Of a DNA stretch of 52,718 bases, positions 35,098 to 43,955 are shown piece after piece (position 1 is the first letter of the stretch; each line of letters opens with the position of its first letter). The position numbers and the translations under genes were made by a program. This DNA is from IDS-8 sp036381215 (GTDB lineage: Bacteria; Pseudomonadota; Gammaproteobacteria; Steroidobacterales; Woeseiaceae). The stretch covers positions 1 to 52,718 of the forward strand of contig DASVDF010000149.1 of the NCBI GenBank assembly GCA_036381215.1. The letters run 5' to 3'. The notes beneath the pieces are model-generated. The model searched no databases, had not been told where the DNA came from, and saw nothing but the letters and a program-made list of their open reading frames with translations.

Positions 35098-36831
35098 ATG
35101 CGCCCGACAACGTCGTCACTCGCCGCCGCCGCCGTTCTGCTCGCCGTCGCGCTCGCGACGGGCTGTACCGAAGCGGAACCCGAAGCACGCGCCGGCGACA
35201 CACGGAAACCCGCCGAGCTCGTCTTCACCAACGGCAACGTCTATACCGTCGATGCCAACCGCGCCTGGGCCGATGCGGTCGCGGTCAGCGGCGACCGCAT
35301 CGTCTATACCGGCACCGACGCCGGTGTGAAATCCTGGATTGGACCGGACACGCGCGTCGTCGATCTCCACGGCCGCATGATGCTGCCCGGCTTCCAGGAT
35401 TCACACATCCATCCCGTCAGCGGCGGCATGGAGGCATTGGCCTGCGACCTGAACGGCCTGACGACGCTCGAGCAGTACCTGGAAAAGGTCGATGCCTACG
35501 CCCGTGAGCACCCCAGCGCGGAGTGGATCCAGGGCGGCGGCTGGTCGATGGCCGTGTTCGGGCCGGGCGCGAACGCGAGCAAGGAGCTGCTCGACAAGAT
35601 CGTCCCGGATCGCCCGGTGGTGCTCTACTCCATGGACGGCCACTCGTCCTGGGTCAACAGCCGCGCGCTCGAGATCGCCGGCATCGACGCCGATACGCCG
35701 AATCCGCCCGACGGCGTGATCGACCGCACTCCCGAAGGCGAGCCGATCGGCAGCCTGCAGGAAGGTGCGATGAGCCTCGTCGCCCGGCACGTGCCGGCAG
35801 CGGATCCGGAGACGCGCGTCGACGGGCTGCGCTACGCGATCGACATGCTGAACGGCTTCGGCGTCACCTCGATCCAGGACGCGAGCGTCGACGAGGACAA
35901 CCTCCGCGCCTATCGCACGCTCGACGAACGCGGCGAGCTCGACCTCAGGGTCGTCGGGTCGCTCTGGTGGGAGCGGGACCAGGGTCTCGAGCAGATCGAG
36001 GACTTCGAGCGGCTGCGCGACGAGTACACCGCAGGTCACGTGCGCGCGACCACGGTGAAGATCATGCAAGACGGCGTGATGGAGAATTTCACGGCGGCGA
36101 TGCTCGATCCCTACATCGACCAGGGTGGAAAGAAAGGTATCCCGATGGTCGACCCGGAGTTCCTGAAGCGCGCCGTGACGGCGCTCGATGCGGCGGATTT
36201 CCAGGTGCACTTCCACGCGATCGGCGATGCGGCCATCCGCCAGGCGCTGGATGCGATCGAGGCGGCGCGCAAAGCGAACGGCGATCGCGGCACCCGTCAC
36301 CACATCTCGCACCTGGAGCTGATCGAGCCGGAGGACATCCCGCGCTTCCGCAAGCTGCACGTGGTCGCCAACTTCCAGCCGGTCTGGGCATTCGCCGACG
36401 ATTACATCACGGACCTCACGCTTCCGTTCATCGGGCCGGAACGCGCCCGCTGGCTGTATCCGATCGGCAGCGTGCTGGCAAGCGGCGGGATGATCGCGTT
36501 CGGCAGCGACTGGTCGGTGTCGACCGCGAATCCGCTCGAGGAGATGGAGGTCGCCGTGACCCGCAAGGGACCGCTCGGCGAGACGGACGAGCCGTTCCTG
36601 CCGCAGGAGCGGATCCCGCTGCCGGTGGCGATCGCCGCGTTCACCATCAACGCCGCGTACGTCAACTCGCAGGAGGACGTGACGGGCTCGATCGAGGTGG
36701 GCAAATACGCGGACCTGATCGTGCTCGACCGGAACCTTTTTGACATAAGCCCGGAACAGATCTCGGATGCCAGGGTGCTGGTCACGCTGCTCGGCGGAAA
36801 GGTCGTGCACGGCGACCTGGAGGCGCTGTAA
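35098..36831 (+). CDS. exported amidohydrolase, YtcJ-like (Amidohydro_3)
   Basis: A 577-residue lipoprotein metal-dependent hydrolase. The signal MRPTTSSLAAAAVLLAVALA ends in lipobox LATGC (C23). The amidohydrolase fold is clear from the short beta-sandwich AELVFTNGNVYTVDANRAW, the first metal motif DSHIHPVSGG, HFHAIGDAAIRQALDAI, HHISHLELI and the distal aspartate in AFGSDWSV. The family splits C-N bonds in amides or related compounds; substrates of YtcJ-like members are mostly unknown. The start follows AAGGTGACCGCC. It is divergent from the TPR-sulfotransferase, separated by 184 bases that carry both promoters. It is followed 95 bases later by another sulfotransferase. Confidence 0.88.
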   Translation: MRPTTSSLAAAAVLLAVALATGCTEAEPEARAGDTRKPAELVFTNGNVYTVDANRAWADAVAVSGDRIVYTGTDAGVKSWIGPDTRVVDLHGRMMLPGFQDSHIHPVSGGMEALACDLNGLTTLEQYLEKVDAYAREHPSAEWIQGGGWSMAVFGPGANASKELLDKIVPDRPVVLYSMDGHSSWVNSRALEIAGIDADTPNPPDGVIDRTPEGEPIGSLQEGAMSLVARHVPAADPETRVDGLRYAIDMLNGFGVTSIQDASVDEDNLRAYRTLDERGELDLRVVGSLWWERDQGLEQIEDFERLRDEYTAGHVRATTVKIMQDGVMENFTAAMLDPYIDQGGKKGIPMVDPEFLKRAVTALDAADFQVHFHAIGDAAIRQALDAIEAARKANGDRGTRHHISHLELIEPEDIPRFRKLHVVANFQPVWAFADDYITDLTLPFIGPERARWLYPIGSVLASGGMIAFGSDWSVSTANPLEEMEVAVTRKGPLGETDEPFLPQERIPLPVAIAAFTINAAYVNSQEDVTGSIEVGKYADLIVLDRNLFDISPEQISDARVLVTLLGGKVVHGDLEAL

Positions 36832-36926
36832 GCCTCTGATTACCGGTGGCTCCAGCGGCCCCTCGGAAGGCCGGCGGCGGCCGGGCTCGCACGGCAGTTG
36901 TCAATCGGCGGGCGGCGGGCCAAGCT

Positions 36927-37760
36927 ATGCGCATGTCGCCTGATCCGCACGACCCGGGCACCCTGCCGCGACTGGCCCGCAAGGCCCGCGCGCACGCGCA
37001 GCGCTCCTGGCACCGCGCGCAGGGCAAGCCCTGCCTGCACTTCCTGCATCTCGGCAAGACCGGCGGCTCGGCGGTGAAGCACGCGATCGAGCACTGCGCC
37101 AACCCGCACCTCTGTTACGTCATCTACCTGCACGGGCACGAGACGACGCTTCGCGACGTGCCGTGCGGGCACAAGTTCTTTTTCTTTCTGCGCGATCCGC
37201 TGAGCCGTTTCGTGAGCGGCTTCTACAGCCGCCAACGACAGGGACGGCCGCGCTATTACATGCGCTGGACGCCGGGGGAGCAGGCGGCGTTCGAGCGGTT
37301 CGAGACGCCGAATGCGCTCGCGCTCGCCCTGTCGTCCGCCGATCCCGCGGAGCGCGAGGCGGCCGAGGCCGCCATGCGCGAGATCCTGCACGTCAGGGAT
37401 TCCTACTGGAACTGGTTCGAATCGCGCGACTACTTCCTGTCGCGGCTGGGTGATCTCTTCTTCATCGGGTTCCAGGAGCAACTGTCGGAAGATTTCGAGG
37501 TACTGCGGACCAAGCTGTTCCTGCCGTGCAGCGCCCTGCCCCAGGACGACGTCTTCGCGCACCGCAACCCCGTCGACCTGGATCGCTCCCTCGAGTCAAA
37601 CGCCGTCGCGAACCTCAAACGCTGGTACGCGGAGGACTATGCGTTCCTCGAGCTCTGCCACGACATCGTGCGCCAGCGCAAAGCGGTGCACGGCCCCCTC
37701 CCCGCACACCTGATGCACGAAGCGGCGCCGCTCGAAGGCGAAACCCGCAGCCTGAACTGA
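36927..37760 (+). CDS. sulfotransferase, carbohydrate-type (Sulfotransfer_2-like)
   Basis: A 277-residue PAPS-dependent sulfotransferase of a type different from the TPR proteins. The 5'-phosphosulfate loop is HLGKTGGSAVK (residues 41-51) and the 3'-phosphate segment is FFFFLRDPLSRFVSGFYSR (about 84-102), the pattern of enzymes that sulfate carbohydrates. The chosen ATG at 36927 is near the start of homology; upstream in-frame codons to 36846 run into the preceding gene's 3' region. There is no signal peptide. It follows the amidohydrolase by 95 bases on the same strand and may be cotranscribed. A REP-like pair lies just downstream. Confidence 0.83.
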   Translation: MRMSPDPHDPGTLPRLARKARAHAQRSWHRAQGKPCLHFLHLGKTGGSAVKHAIEHCANPHLCYVIYLHGHETTLRDVPCGHKFFFFLRDPLSRFVSGFYSRQRQGRPRYYMRWTPGEQAAFERFETPNALALALSSADPAEREAAEAAMREILHVRDSYWNWFESRDYFLSRLGDLFFIGFQEQLSEDFEVLRTKLFLPCSALPQDDVFAHRNPVDLDRSLESNAVANLKRWYAEDYAFLELCHDIVRQRKAVHGPLPAHLMHEAAPLEGETRSLN

Positions 37761-37782
37761 GTTTCCTGCCCCGCTGCCGCAC

Positions 37783-37840
37783 AGGAGCCCGCCATGCAGG
37801 CGATCCGGCGTTCGAGGCTGCCCGCGTGGCGGGCTTCTAC
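37783..37840. repeat. variant REP-like inverted pair
   Basis: AGGAGCCCGCCATGCAGGCG at 37783-37802 and its inverted relative GCCCGCGTGGCGGGCTTCTAC at 37820-37840 form a BIME-like pair. The sequence differs from the main REP family of the window (GCCCGCC instead of GCGCGCA) but keeps the GTAG-head layout. Confidence 0.6.
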
Positions 37841-37865
37841 GTGCCGACTCGAAGCATGGTTCCGG

Positions 37866-38463
37866 TTATTCTATGGCGATTGCGGCTCTGTTCAGGTTCG
37901 TGTACTCGAAGGTCGTGTAACTCAGCCCGTACCCGAAGGGATACAGCGGACCGTGCACCTGCGTGTCCCGTCCTTCGGCCTGGTCGAGTTGCGATCCGCG
38001 CTTGTAGGGGAAGTTGATGCATCGACACTTTGCCTTCCCGCACCAGTTCCCGTAACGGAAGAATGAAATCCCGGGCGTGGGTGAAATTCGTCCGCACGTT
38101 CAAGCCCGCCTCGATGACCTGCCTGACGGCATCCTTGTAGCTTTCCCACCTTGTGCTTCGACTAGACGTATTGTTGAAGTCGATCCAGCCGCCGTGGTAG
38201 ATGTTTGCCGTTGCTTCCTGTGCCCGGGTAACACCTCCGGCCGTCAGAAGAAAAAGGTCAGGAACAATCGCGGAGTGGTCATGTTGTTCTGCTTCCCCTG
38301 CGGCCGGCCGCGCAGCCAACGAAATCGCGGATGCCCCGCTCCCGGCGTTCGCGCCCGTGAGCTTAAACAAATGCGCCTCGGCACCGGCTTCGTTAGAGCA
38401 TATCTGCTGCAACGGGCTGGTGATCGACAGCGAGATGTCGACGCCGCGTCCGGCCCGTCGCAA
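37866..38463 (-). pseudogene. glycoside hydrolase family 3 (beta-glucosidase-like) remnant with internal deletion
   Basis: Two separate GH3 segments are visible on the minus strand in different frames. The upstream frame reads VIEAGLNVRTNFT then DFILPLRELVREGKVSM, matching the end of the GH3 barrel domain. At about 38013-38025 the frame changes and continues INFPYKRGSQLDQAEGRDT, then VHGPLYPFGYGLSYTTFEY, and stops with TAA at 37866. YPFGYGLSYTTF is the hallmark of the GH3 C-terminal half. In intact enzymes some 200 residues separate these segments, so an internal out-of-frame deletion has joined them, and the N-terminal part is missing as well. The gene is dead. The 5' limit of the remnant is approximate, as residues before about 38260 are not recognisable. 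Confidence 0.8.
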
Positions 38464-38481
38464 TGAGCGACGCCGCTCCGG

Positions 38482-39657
38482 TCAGGGTCGCCGGCCGGGC
38501 TCGGGACCTGCCGTCCAGCCCCAGGCATCCAGCATCACGTCGAACAGGTAGGTGTTGGGAAACCAGCCGCTGACCCGTTCGGCGCCGGCACCGATCGCGA
38601 GAACGGGAACCGCCTCGCCCGTGTGCGTGCCATTCACCATCACGTTCTGCAGGCGCACGAGGCCGTCGTCGCTGTCGGCCTCTTTCCATGCCGCATAGCC
38701 ATCGAGCAGCGGCTCGCCGCGCGTGCCGCCGTCCACCTGGAAGCCGTAGGAATGATCCGCGGTGAACAGCAGCAACGTGTCGGCGAGATCCACACGGCTT
38801 TCCACTTCGGCAATCAGCCTGTCGAAATCCACGACGTGCTGTAGCCCTTCGCGCGGGTCGCCGGTATGCACGTCCCATTCGACGAGCAGGAAATACCCTT
38901 TTGAAGAGTCCTGCAGGATGTCCAGTGCCCGAAGGGTGGCCGCGTGGACGTCCATTGCATCGGCCACGACCACCGGGCGGGTGTTGGAAGCCGGCACTTC
39001 GTCGAGTTTGGAATAGATCGCGCGGCCATGCCGTTCGCTCAGCTCCTCGAAGCTGGTACCCGCCTCGCGCAGCTGGTTGCCGATTTTCTCGCGGCCGGCG
39101 CCGAACAGGATGTCCACACCGTCGCCGAATCGCGGCGCAAATGCCTGCGGGAAGATTTCTCCCCACTTGTCGCGGTCGTTCGCATGGGCATAGGTGGCGG
39201 CCGGGGTTGCATCAGCGATCGACTGCGTCGTGATCACGGCGGTCGCGAGGCCGTGTTCCTCGGCATATTCGAGCAGGGTCTTGGTCGGCGCACCGTCGCG
39301 CTCGCCGCGTATGGCATCGGCCGATTCGCTGATCACTCCATTGCGTGTCTTGACGCCGGTCATGATCGAAGACATGCCGTTGGCCGAATCCGAGACGAAC
39401 TCGTCCACCGGCGAGGTCTCGCTCAGGCCCAGGTGCGGCCAGTGCTGAACGTGCAGCTTGAGGGGCTCCCCATAGCCCATCAGGCTGGCCCCGCTGATGA
39501 CCGGCAGGCCGCCGGCGTCCGCAAGCAACAGGATGACGTTCCTGGCCTGCTTCGGGCTCTCTTCCCGGGCACCCTGCGATTGCGCGCAGCCCACGGCGAC
39601 CACCAGCAAAGCGGTCAGCACGAGCGGGGAACTTGCGGAAGGAATCGTTCTCTGCAC
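38482..39657 (-). CDS. alkaline phosphatase family lipoprotein
   Basis: A 391-residue exported metallo-phosphatase. The GTG at 39657 has an excellent ribosome site, AAGGAGGAT, eight bases upstream. The signal ends in a lipobox (VAVGC, C24). The alkaline phosphatase core shows ILLLADAGG (first metal aspartate), the nucleophile S91 in VSDSANGMSSIMTGVKT, VEWDVHTGDP, FTADHSYGF and GTHTGEAVPVLAIGAGAE. At about 390 residues it is shorter than PhoA-type enzymes, and its DSANG differs from the usual DSAAS, so it may act on another phosphate ester or a sulfate ester. It follows the decarboxylase by 15 bases, apparently in the same operon. Confidence 0.85.
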   Translation of the reverse strand: MQRTIPSASSPLVLTALLVVAVGCAQSQGAREESPKQARNVILLLADAGGLPVISGASLMGYGEPLKLHVQHWPHLGLSETSPVDEFVSDSANGMSSIMTGVKTRNGVISESADAIRGERDGAPTKTLLEYAEEHGLATAVITTQSIADATPAATYAHANDRDKWGEIFPQAFAPRFGDGVDILFGAGREKIGNQLREAGTSFEELSERHGRAIYSKLDEVPASNTRPVVVADAMDVHAATLRALDILQDSSKGYFLLVEWDVHTGDPREGLQHVVDFDRLIAEVESRVDLADTLLLFTADHSYGFQVDGGTRGEPLLDGYAAWKEADSDDGLVRLQNVMVNGTHTGEAVPVLAIGAGAERVSGWFPNTYLFDVMLDAWGWTAGPEPGRRP

Positions 39658-39672
39658 TTCGCAGGATCCTCC

Positions 39673-40809
39673 TTAACCAGCGATGGTCACCACGGCGTCG
39701 CTGTAGTGGCCGTTGAAGCCGGTGCGGCCGGCAAGACTGTACGCGCCGAGGTCGCTGAACTCGATGTGATCGCCGGGCCGGATATCCGCCGGCAGCTCGA
39801 CCGCGCCGGGCAGCACGTCGGTGGCGTCGCAGGTGGGGCCAAACAGGCGGAATGACCGCGTGTCGCCGGTGAGCTCGCGCGCGTCGCGGAACGCGCGCGC
39901 CGGATAGCGCTCGTGGCCCTTGAAGCGCAGCTCCCAGAAGACGCCGTACATGCCGTCGTTGAGATACAGCCGGTCGTCTTTCCTGAGGAGCACCTCGACG
40001 ACGGCGGAAAGCCCCGGGGCGGCGAGCGCGCGGCCGGGCTCGCCCAGAATTTCGCCGCCTGCGGCGAGCGGCAGCCCGGCAGCCGCCGCACGAATCGTCG
40101 CGAAATACTCCGCGAGCGGCGGCACCGTGAACCCGGGGTAGGATTTCGGAAAACCGCCGCCGACGTCGACCAGCCGCACGCCGACGTCGCAGCGCTCCAG
40201 CACCTCGCGCGCCAGCCCGATCGCGTACGCGTAGGCCTCGGGGCTCGTCACCCCGGTGCCCACGTTGAAGGCCAGCGCGGGCTCGGCGCCCGCGGCCGCG
40301 ATCGCCGTGAGCAGCGCCGGGATCTCCTCCCGCGGCGCGCCGAATTTCGAGGACAGCTCCTGCATGGCGGATGCGTGATGCGTCGCCATGCGCGCGAAAA
40401 CGACGGCGCGCTGCATGTCGATCTCGTTCGCGAGCGGGGCGAGGCCGCTCGCGTGGTCGATCATGAAGTGGCGTACGCCATAGCGCGCCTGCGCCTCGGC
40501 GGCGGCGCCGCGCAGGCGCGCGGGGATCATGAAGTACGGAGAGGCCCCGGGGCAGCAATCGTGCACGCGCGCGATCTCCGGCAACGACGCGCAATCGAAG
40601 TGCGCCACCCCCGCGGCATGCAGCAATCGCAGCACTTTTGGGTGGTCGTTCGCCTTGACGGCGTACAGCACCCTGCCGGGAAACCCGTCGAGGAACTCGC
40701 GCGCCGCGGCCGTATACCTGTCCGGATAGATGCAATACACCGGCTGTGACGGCCGGAGCGCGCGCAGCATGCTCGGGACGTCGGGCCAGTTGTTCGCTTC
40801 TGCGTTCAC
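39673..40809 (-). CDS. fold-III PLP decarboxylase, ornithine/lysine decarboxylase-like
   Basis: A 378-residue alanine-racemase-fold decarboxylase. PLP lysine K52 lies in VLYAVKAND. Other conserved points are DVGGGFPKSYPGF, the phosphate-binding GEPGRALAAPG, and the active-site cysteine in GPTCDATDVLPG, which is typical of ornithine decarboxylases rather than of diaminopimelate decarboxylases. It probably makes a diamine such as putrescine or cadaverine; the exact amino acid is uncertain. The GTG at 40809 overlaps the symporter stop as GTGA, giving translational coupling, so transport and decarboxylation of one substrate are likely linked. A longer frame running across the symporter gene is a shadow. 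Confidence 0.86.
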   Translation of the reverse strand: MNAEANNWPDVPSMLRALRPSQPVYCIYPDRYTAAAREFLDGFPGRVLYAVKANDHPKVLRLLHAAGVAHFDCASLPEIARVHDCCPGASPYFMIPARLRGAAAEAQARYGVRHFMIDHASGLAPLANEIDMQRAVVFARMATHHASAMQELSSKFGAPREEIPALLTAIAAAGAEPALAFNVGTGVTSPEAYAYAIGLAREVLERCDVGVRLVDVGGGFPKSYPGFTVPPLAEYFATIRAAAAGLPLAAGGEILGEPGRALAAPGLSAVVEVLLRKDDRLYLNDGMYGVFWELRFKGHERYPARAFRDARELTGDTRSFRLFGPTCDATDVLPGAVELPADIRPGDHIEFSDLGAYSLAGRTGFNGHYSDAVVTIAG

Positions 40810-42266
40810 GTCCGCTCGGGATGGAAAAGCTCGATATTCTCGTCCGCGTCGTGCGCCGTCGCCAGCGAGACCGCGACCAGCACCGGCAGCCCGACGACCC
40901 ACCCCGCCCAGGAAGCGGCGAAGCCGTACGGCTCGCCCGCCATCGCCCACGCGACGGCCGACCCGCCGCCGGCAAGCATGCTCCAGAACGCGCCTTTGGC
41001 GGTCGTGCGCCGCCAGAAGAGCAGGCCCAGCATCGGGAAGAACAGGCCGGCGGCGCCGAAGGTGTAGGCGTAGAGCATGAGATCGAGCACGTTCGGCACG
41101 AGGTAGGCGATGCCAATCGCGAGCGTGCCGAGGACGAGCGTGGTCACGCGCGCGACGCGCACGACGGAGGCGTGGCTGGCCCCGGGCCGCAGGCGCTTGC
41201 GGTAGATGTCGTTCGTCACGATGGCGACCGGACCGATCAGCGCGGAATCCGCCGTCGACATCACGGCCGCGATGTAGGCGGCGATCACGATGCCGGCGAG
41301 CCCCGGCGGCAGCAGCATCATGATGAGCGTCGGCGTGGCGAGCTCGGCATCCGTGAGCTCCGGGAGCAGCATGTGCGCGATCATGCCGATGAGCGTGCTG
41401 CCGATCGCGAACAGCGGCCACTCGATGGGCACGCCCGTCAACAGGAAGGAGTGGCGCACCGTCCGCTCGTCGCGCGCGGCGACGATGCGCTGCAGCGCCG
41501 CGATCGAAATGAACCAGACCGGGAAGATGGCGAAGAACCAGCCGAGCACGGTTTTCCAGCCGACCGCGCCCCAGTCGACCATGGCCGCGGTCTCCGGCGT
41601 CGCGGTGAAGTGCTCGACGATGCCGCTCCAGCCGCCGACTTTGATGAGGCCGATCGGCACCGCAATCATCAGTACGCCGACGAACAGTACGACGAACTGG
41701 AACACATCGGTGTAGATCACGGCCTTCAGCCCGCCCATGGCCGTGTAGGCGAGCACGATAGCGCCGGTGATCGCGACGGCGAGCGTGAGATCGATCGACA
41801 TCGTCGCCTGCATGAGCTTGCCGCCGGCGACGATCTGGCCGCCGACGAAGGTGAACCAGGCGAGCGCGACGACCACCGCCGCGAGCAGGCCCGTGCGGCG
41901 GTCGAAGCGCGCTTCGAACAGGTCGCCCGTCGTGAGCCCCTGCATGCGATCGGCCCAGCGCTTCACTTTCGGCACCATCAGGAACGAGACCATCACGACG
42001 GAAAGGCCCGAGATTGCGATCAGCCACGAGCCCGAGATGCCGAGTGTGAACCCGAGGCCGCCCATCGCGATGCTGAAGCCGCCGCCGATGTCGGTGGCCG
42101 CCGTGGTGGCGGTCGTCTGGACCAGGTTCATATCGCGGTCGGCGGCGAGAAAGGATTCGCTGCCGGTCGCGCTCCGCTCGGCGCGCGCGACGCGCACGCC
42201 GATCCAGAGCAGCACCGCGAAATACAGCGCGATCGCGAGCAGGTCGAGGGGATGCAGCCCGGTCAT
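40806..42266 (-). CDS. sodium:solute symporter (SSS family)
   Basis: A 486-residue membrane protein with about 13 helices. Family marks include SESFLAADRDMNLVQTTATTAATDIGGGF near the first core helix, YTAMGGLKAVIYTDVFQFVVLF, and the sodium-site helix AAYIAAVMSTADSAL. SSS carriers take up sugars, amino acids, carboxylates or polyamine-like compounds with sodium. The ATG at 42266 follows a REP block. Coupling to the decarboxylase gene by overlapping stop and start suggests an amino acid or related amine as solute. Confidence 0.9.
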   Translation of the reverse strand: MTGLHPLDLLAIALYFAVLLWIGVRVARAERSATGSESFLAADRDMNLVQTTATTAATDIGGGFSIAMGGLGFTLGISGSWLIAISGLSVVMVSFLMVPKVKRWADRMQGLTTGDLFEARFDRRTGLLAAVVVALAWFTFVGGQIVAGGKLMQATMSIDLTLAVAITGAIVLAYTAMGGLKAVIYTDVFQFVVLFVGVLMIAVPIGLIKVGGWSGIVEHFTATPETAAMVDWGAVGWKTVLGWFFAIFPVWFISIAALQRIVAARDERTVRHSFLLTGVPIEWPLFAIGSTLIGMIAHMLLPELTDAELATPTLIMMLLPPGLAGIVIAAYIAAVMSTADSALIGPVAIVTNDIYRKRLRPGASHASVVRVARVTTLVLGTLAIGIAYLVPNVLDLMLYAYTFGAAGLFFPMLGLLFWRRTTAKGAFWSMLAGGGSAVAWAMAGEPYGFAASWAGWVVGLPVLVAVSLATAHDADENIELFHPERT

Positions 42267-42280
42267 GCCGTGGCGCTCAC

Positions 42281-42382
42281 GTGGGAGCGCGCATTGCGCG
42301 CGACACGATCGCGATGCCGCGCGTGCGCGTGATCCGGCCGCGGTGGCGGGCCCGGTCGGTCGCGCGCAATGCGCGCTCCTGC
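42281..42382. repeat. REP/BIME pair
   Basis: An inverted pair of the main REP palindrome: forward copy 42281-42304 (head GTGGGAGC) and reverse copy 42360-42382 (head GCAGGAGC on the minus strand). It lies between the deacetylase stop and the symporter start, splitting the long minus-strand gene series into two likely transcription blocks. Confidence 0.85.
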
Positions 42383-42399
42383 AGCCCCATGTTGATGTA

Positions 42400-43434
42400 T
42401 CACGACAGGCTGTGCGCTTCGAGGAAGCTGCGCAGGAAGGATTCGAGGTTATAGCCGAGCGCGTCCGAAAGATAACCGCCTTCCTGCACGATCACCGTGG
42501 GCAGGCTCAAGGACGCGATGCTCGCCGCGATCGTGCCGAAGCCTTCGGTCGTGATCGCCATGCCCTGGAACGGGTCGCCCGCGAACGCGTCCAGCCCGAG
42601 CGCCACGACCAGCGCGCCCGGCGCGAACGCGCGGATGCGCAGGAGCGCCCTGTCCAGCGCCTGGAGATAGGCGTCGTTGTCGGTGCCGCGCGGCAGCGGC
42701 ACGTTGAGGTTGCACCCCATGCCCGGACCCGCGCCGCGCTCGTTGGCGTAGCCCCAGAAGAACGGGTAGAAGCGCGTCGGGTCCACGTGCAGCGACACGG
42801 TGAGCACGTCCGCCCGCTCGTAGAAGATGTTCTGCGTGCCGTTGCCGTGGTGCACGTCGACGTCGAGCACCGCGACGCGCGCATGCCGGTTTCTCAGCAC
42901 CTCGGCGGCGATGGCCGTGTTGTTCAGGTAGCAGAATCCGCCCGCCAGGTCCTTCGAGGCGTGATGGCCGGGCGGCCGCGACAACGCGTAGCACGCCGCC
43001 GCGCCGTTCGCGACTTCGCGCGCGGCGTGCACGGCCGTGGCGGCGCTCCAGCGCACGGCTTCCCAGGTGCTCGCGGAGATGGGGCAGTCGCCGTCGTACA
43101 TGTGATAACCGACCTGCCCCACGGCCGAGGCGGGATAGCCGCAGTCGCGCCGGTCCGGGTGCACGTTCGGCAGGACGTCCCGGGAGGCATCCGGAATGTG
43201 CTGCCAGCGCGCGTGGATGTGCTCGAGGAAGTGCAGGTACTCGGGCGTGTGCACCGCCGCGATCGGACCGAGGCCGCAGTCCGCCGGTTCCTCGAGCGAG
43301 AGACCGCTCAACACCGCCGCTTCGAGCAGGCGATCCGCACGCTCGGGCTTTTCCGGGTTCGGCTGCGGCGCGCCGTTGGAAATGAAGACGGCCGGTGCGT
43401 GCTTCTTCTGCGCCTCCGCGAAAACGACTTTCAT
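42400..43434 (-). CDS. aphA: histone-deacetylase-fold amidohydrolase, acetylpolyamine amidohydrolase-like
   Basis: A 344-residue zinc amidohydrolase that removes acetyl groups from N-acetylated amines. Key residues: the His pair H157-H158 (RPPGHHA), zinc ligands D193 and H195 (DVDVHHGNGTQ) and D282 (ALGLDAFAGDP). The insert YPFFWGYANERG and the overall match to bacterial acetylpolyamine amidohydrolases favour small acetylated diamines or amino acids over proteins. The ATG at 43434 overlaps the GNAT stop as ATGA. It is the last of four coupled genes: aminotransferase, BKACE, acetyltransferase, deacetylase. Finding an acetylase and a deacetylase in one operon suggests temporary acetyl protection during a pathway. 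The gene symbol is by similarity only. Confidence 0.87.
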   Translation of the reverse strand: MKVVFAEAQKKHAPAVFISNGAPQPNPEKPERADRLLEAAVLSGLSLEEPADCGLGPIAAVHTPEYLHFLEHIHARWQHIPDASRDVLPNVHPDRRDCGYPASAVGQVGYHMYDGDCPISASTWEAVRWSAATAVHAAREVANGAAACYALSRPPGHHASKDLAGGFCYLNNTAIAAEVLRNRHARVAVLDVDVHHGNGTQNIFYERADVLTVSLHVDPTRFYPFFWGYANERGAGPGMGCNLNVPLPRGTDNDAYLQALDRALLRIRAFAPGALVVALGLDAFAGDPFQGMAITTEGFGTIAASIASLSLPTVIVQEGGYLSDALGYNLESFLRSFLEAHSLS

Positions 43435-43955
43435 TCTTTCTCCTTACGCTGATCGGCGCGGGAGAGCCGCTCGAAAGCCGCGCCGGTCGCCTGGAACATG
43501 AGCTCGTGCTCCTGCGCCTTGAGCCCCAGCTTGCGATAGAAGCGCTGCGCGCGCAGGTTCGCGCGGTCCACCGAGAGCCTGAGATGCGTCGCGCCCTGCG
43601 CCTTGCCGAGCTTCACGGTCTCGGCGAGCAGCCGGCGGCCCAGGCCCGTGCCGCGCGCCTCGTCGGCCACGTAGAGATCCTGCACGTAGATGCCCATCTC
43701 CCCCCGCCAGGACGAGAAATTATAGAAGTACAGGCAGACGCCGAGCGAGGTGCCGCCGCGCTCCGCGATGAGCGCCTGGAACGCGGGCTTCTCGCGGAAC
43801 CCGAGCCGCCGGAAATCGGCCGGCTTGCTCCTTATCTTTTCCTTGAGCCCGGTGCTGCGCGCCAGCCCGAGCAGCAAGGCGTGCAGGCGCTCGGCATCTT
43901 CGGGAGTCGCGGCGCGGATCACGACGTCCGCGGCATCCTGCGCCGCGGCGCTCAA
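43431..43955 (-). CDS. GNAT N-acetyltransferase, diamine (SSAT)-like
   Basis: A 174-residue acetyl-CoA-dependent N-acetyltransferase. The acetyl-CoA loop is ARGTGLGRRLL. The stretch GVCLYFYNFSSWRGEMGIYVQDLYV resembles spermidine/spermine and other diamine acetyltransferases, so the acceptor is likely a terminal amine. The TTG at 43955 overlaps the BKACE stop; a GTG at 43922, just before IRAATPEDAERL, is an equally good start. The longer frame upstream inside the BKACE gene is a shadow. It is coupled on both sides in the aminotransferase-BKACE-GNAT-deacetylase operon. Confidence 0.85.
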   Translation of the reverse strand: MSAAAQDAADVVIRAATPEDAERLHALLLGLARSTGLKEKIRSKPADFRRLGFREKPAFQALIAERGGTSLGVCLYFYNFSSWRGEMGIYVQDLYVADEARGTGLGRRLLAETVKLGKAQGATHLRLSVDRANLRAQRFYRKLGLKAQEHELMFQATGAAFERLSRADQRKEKE

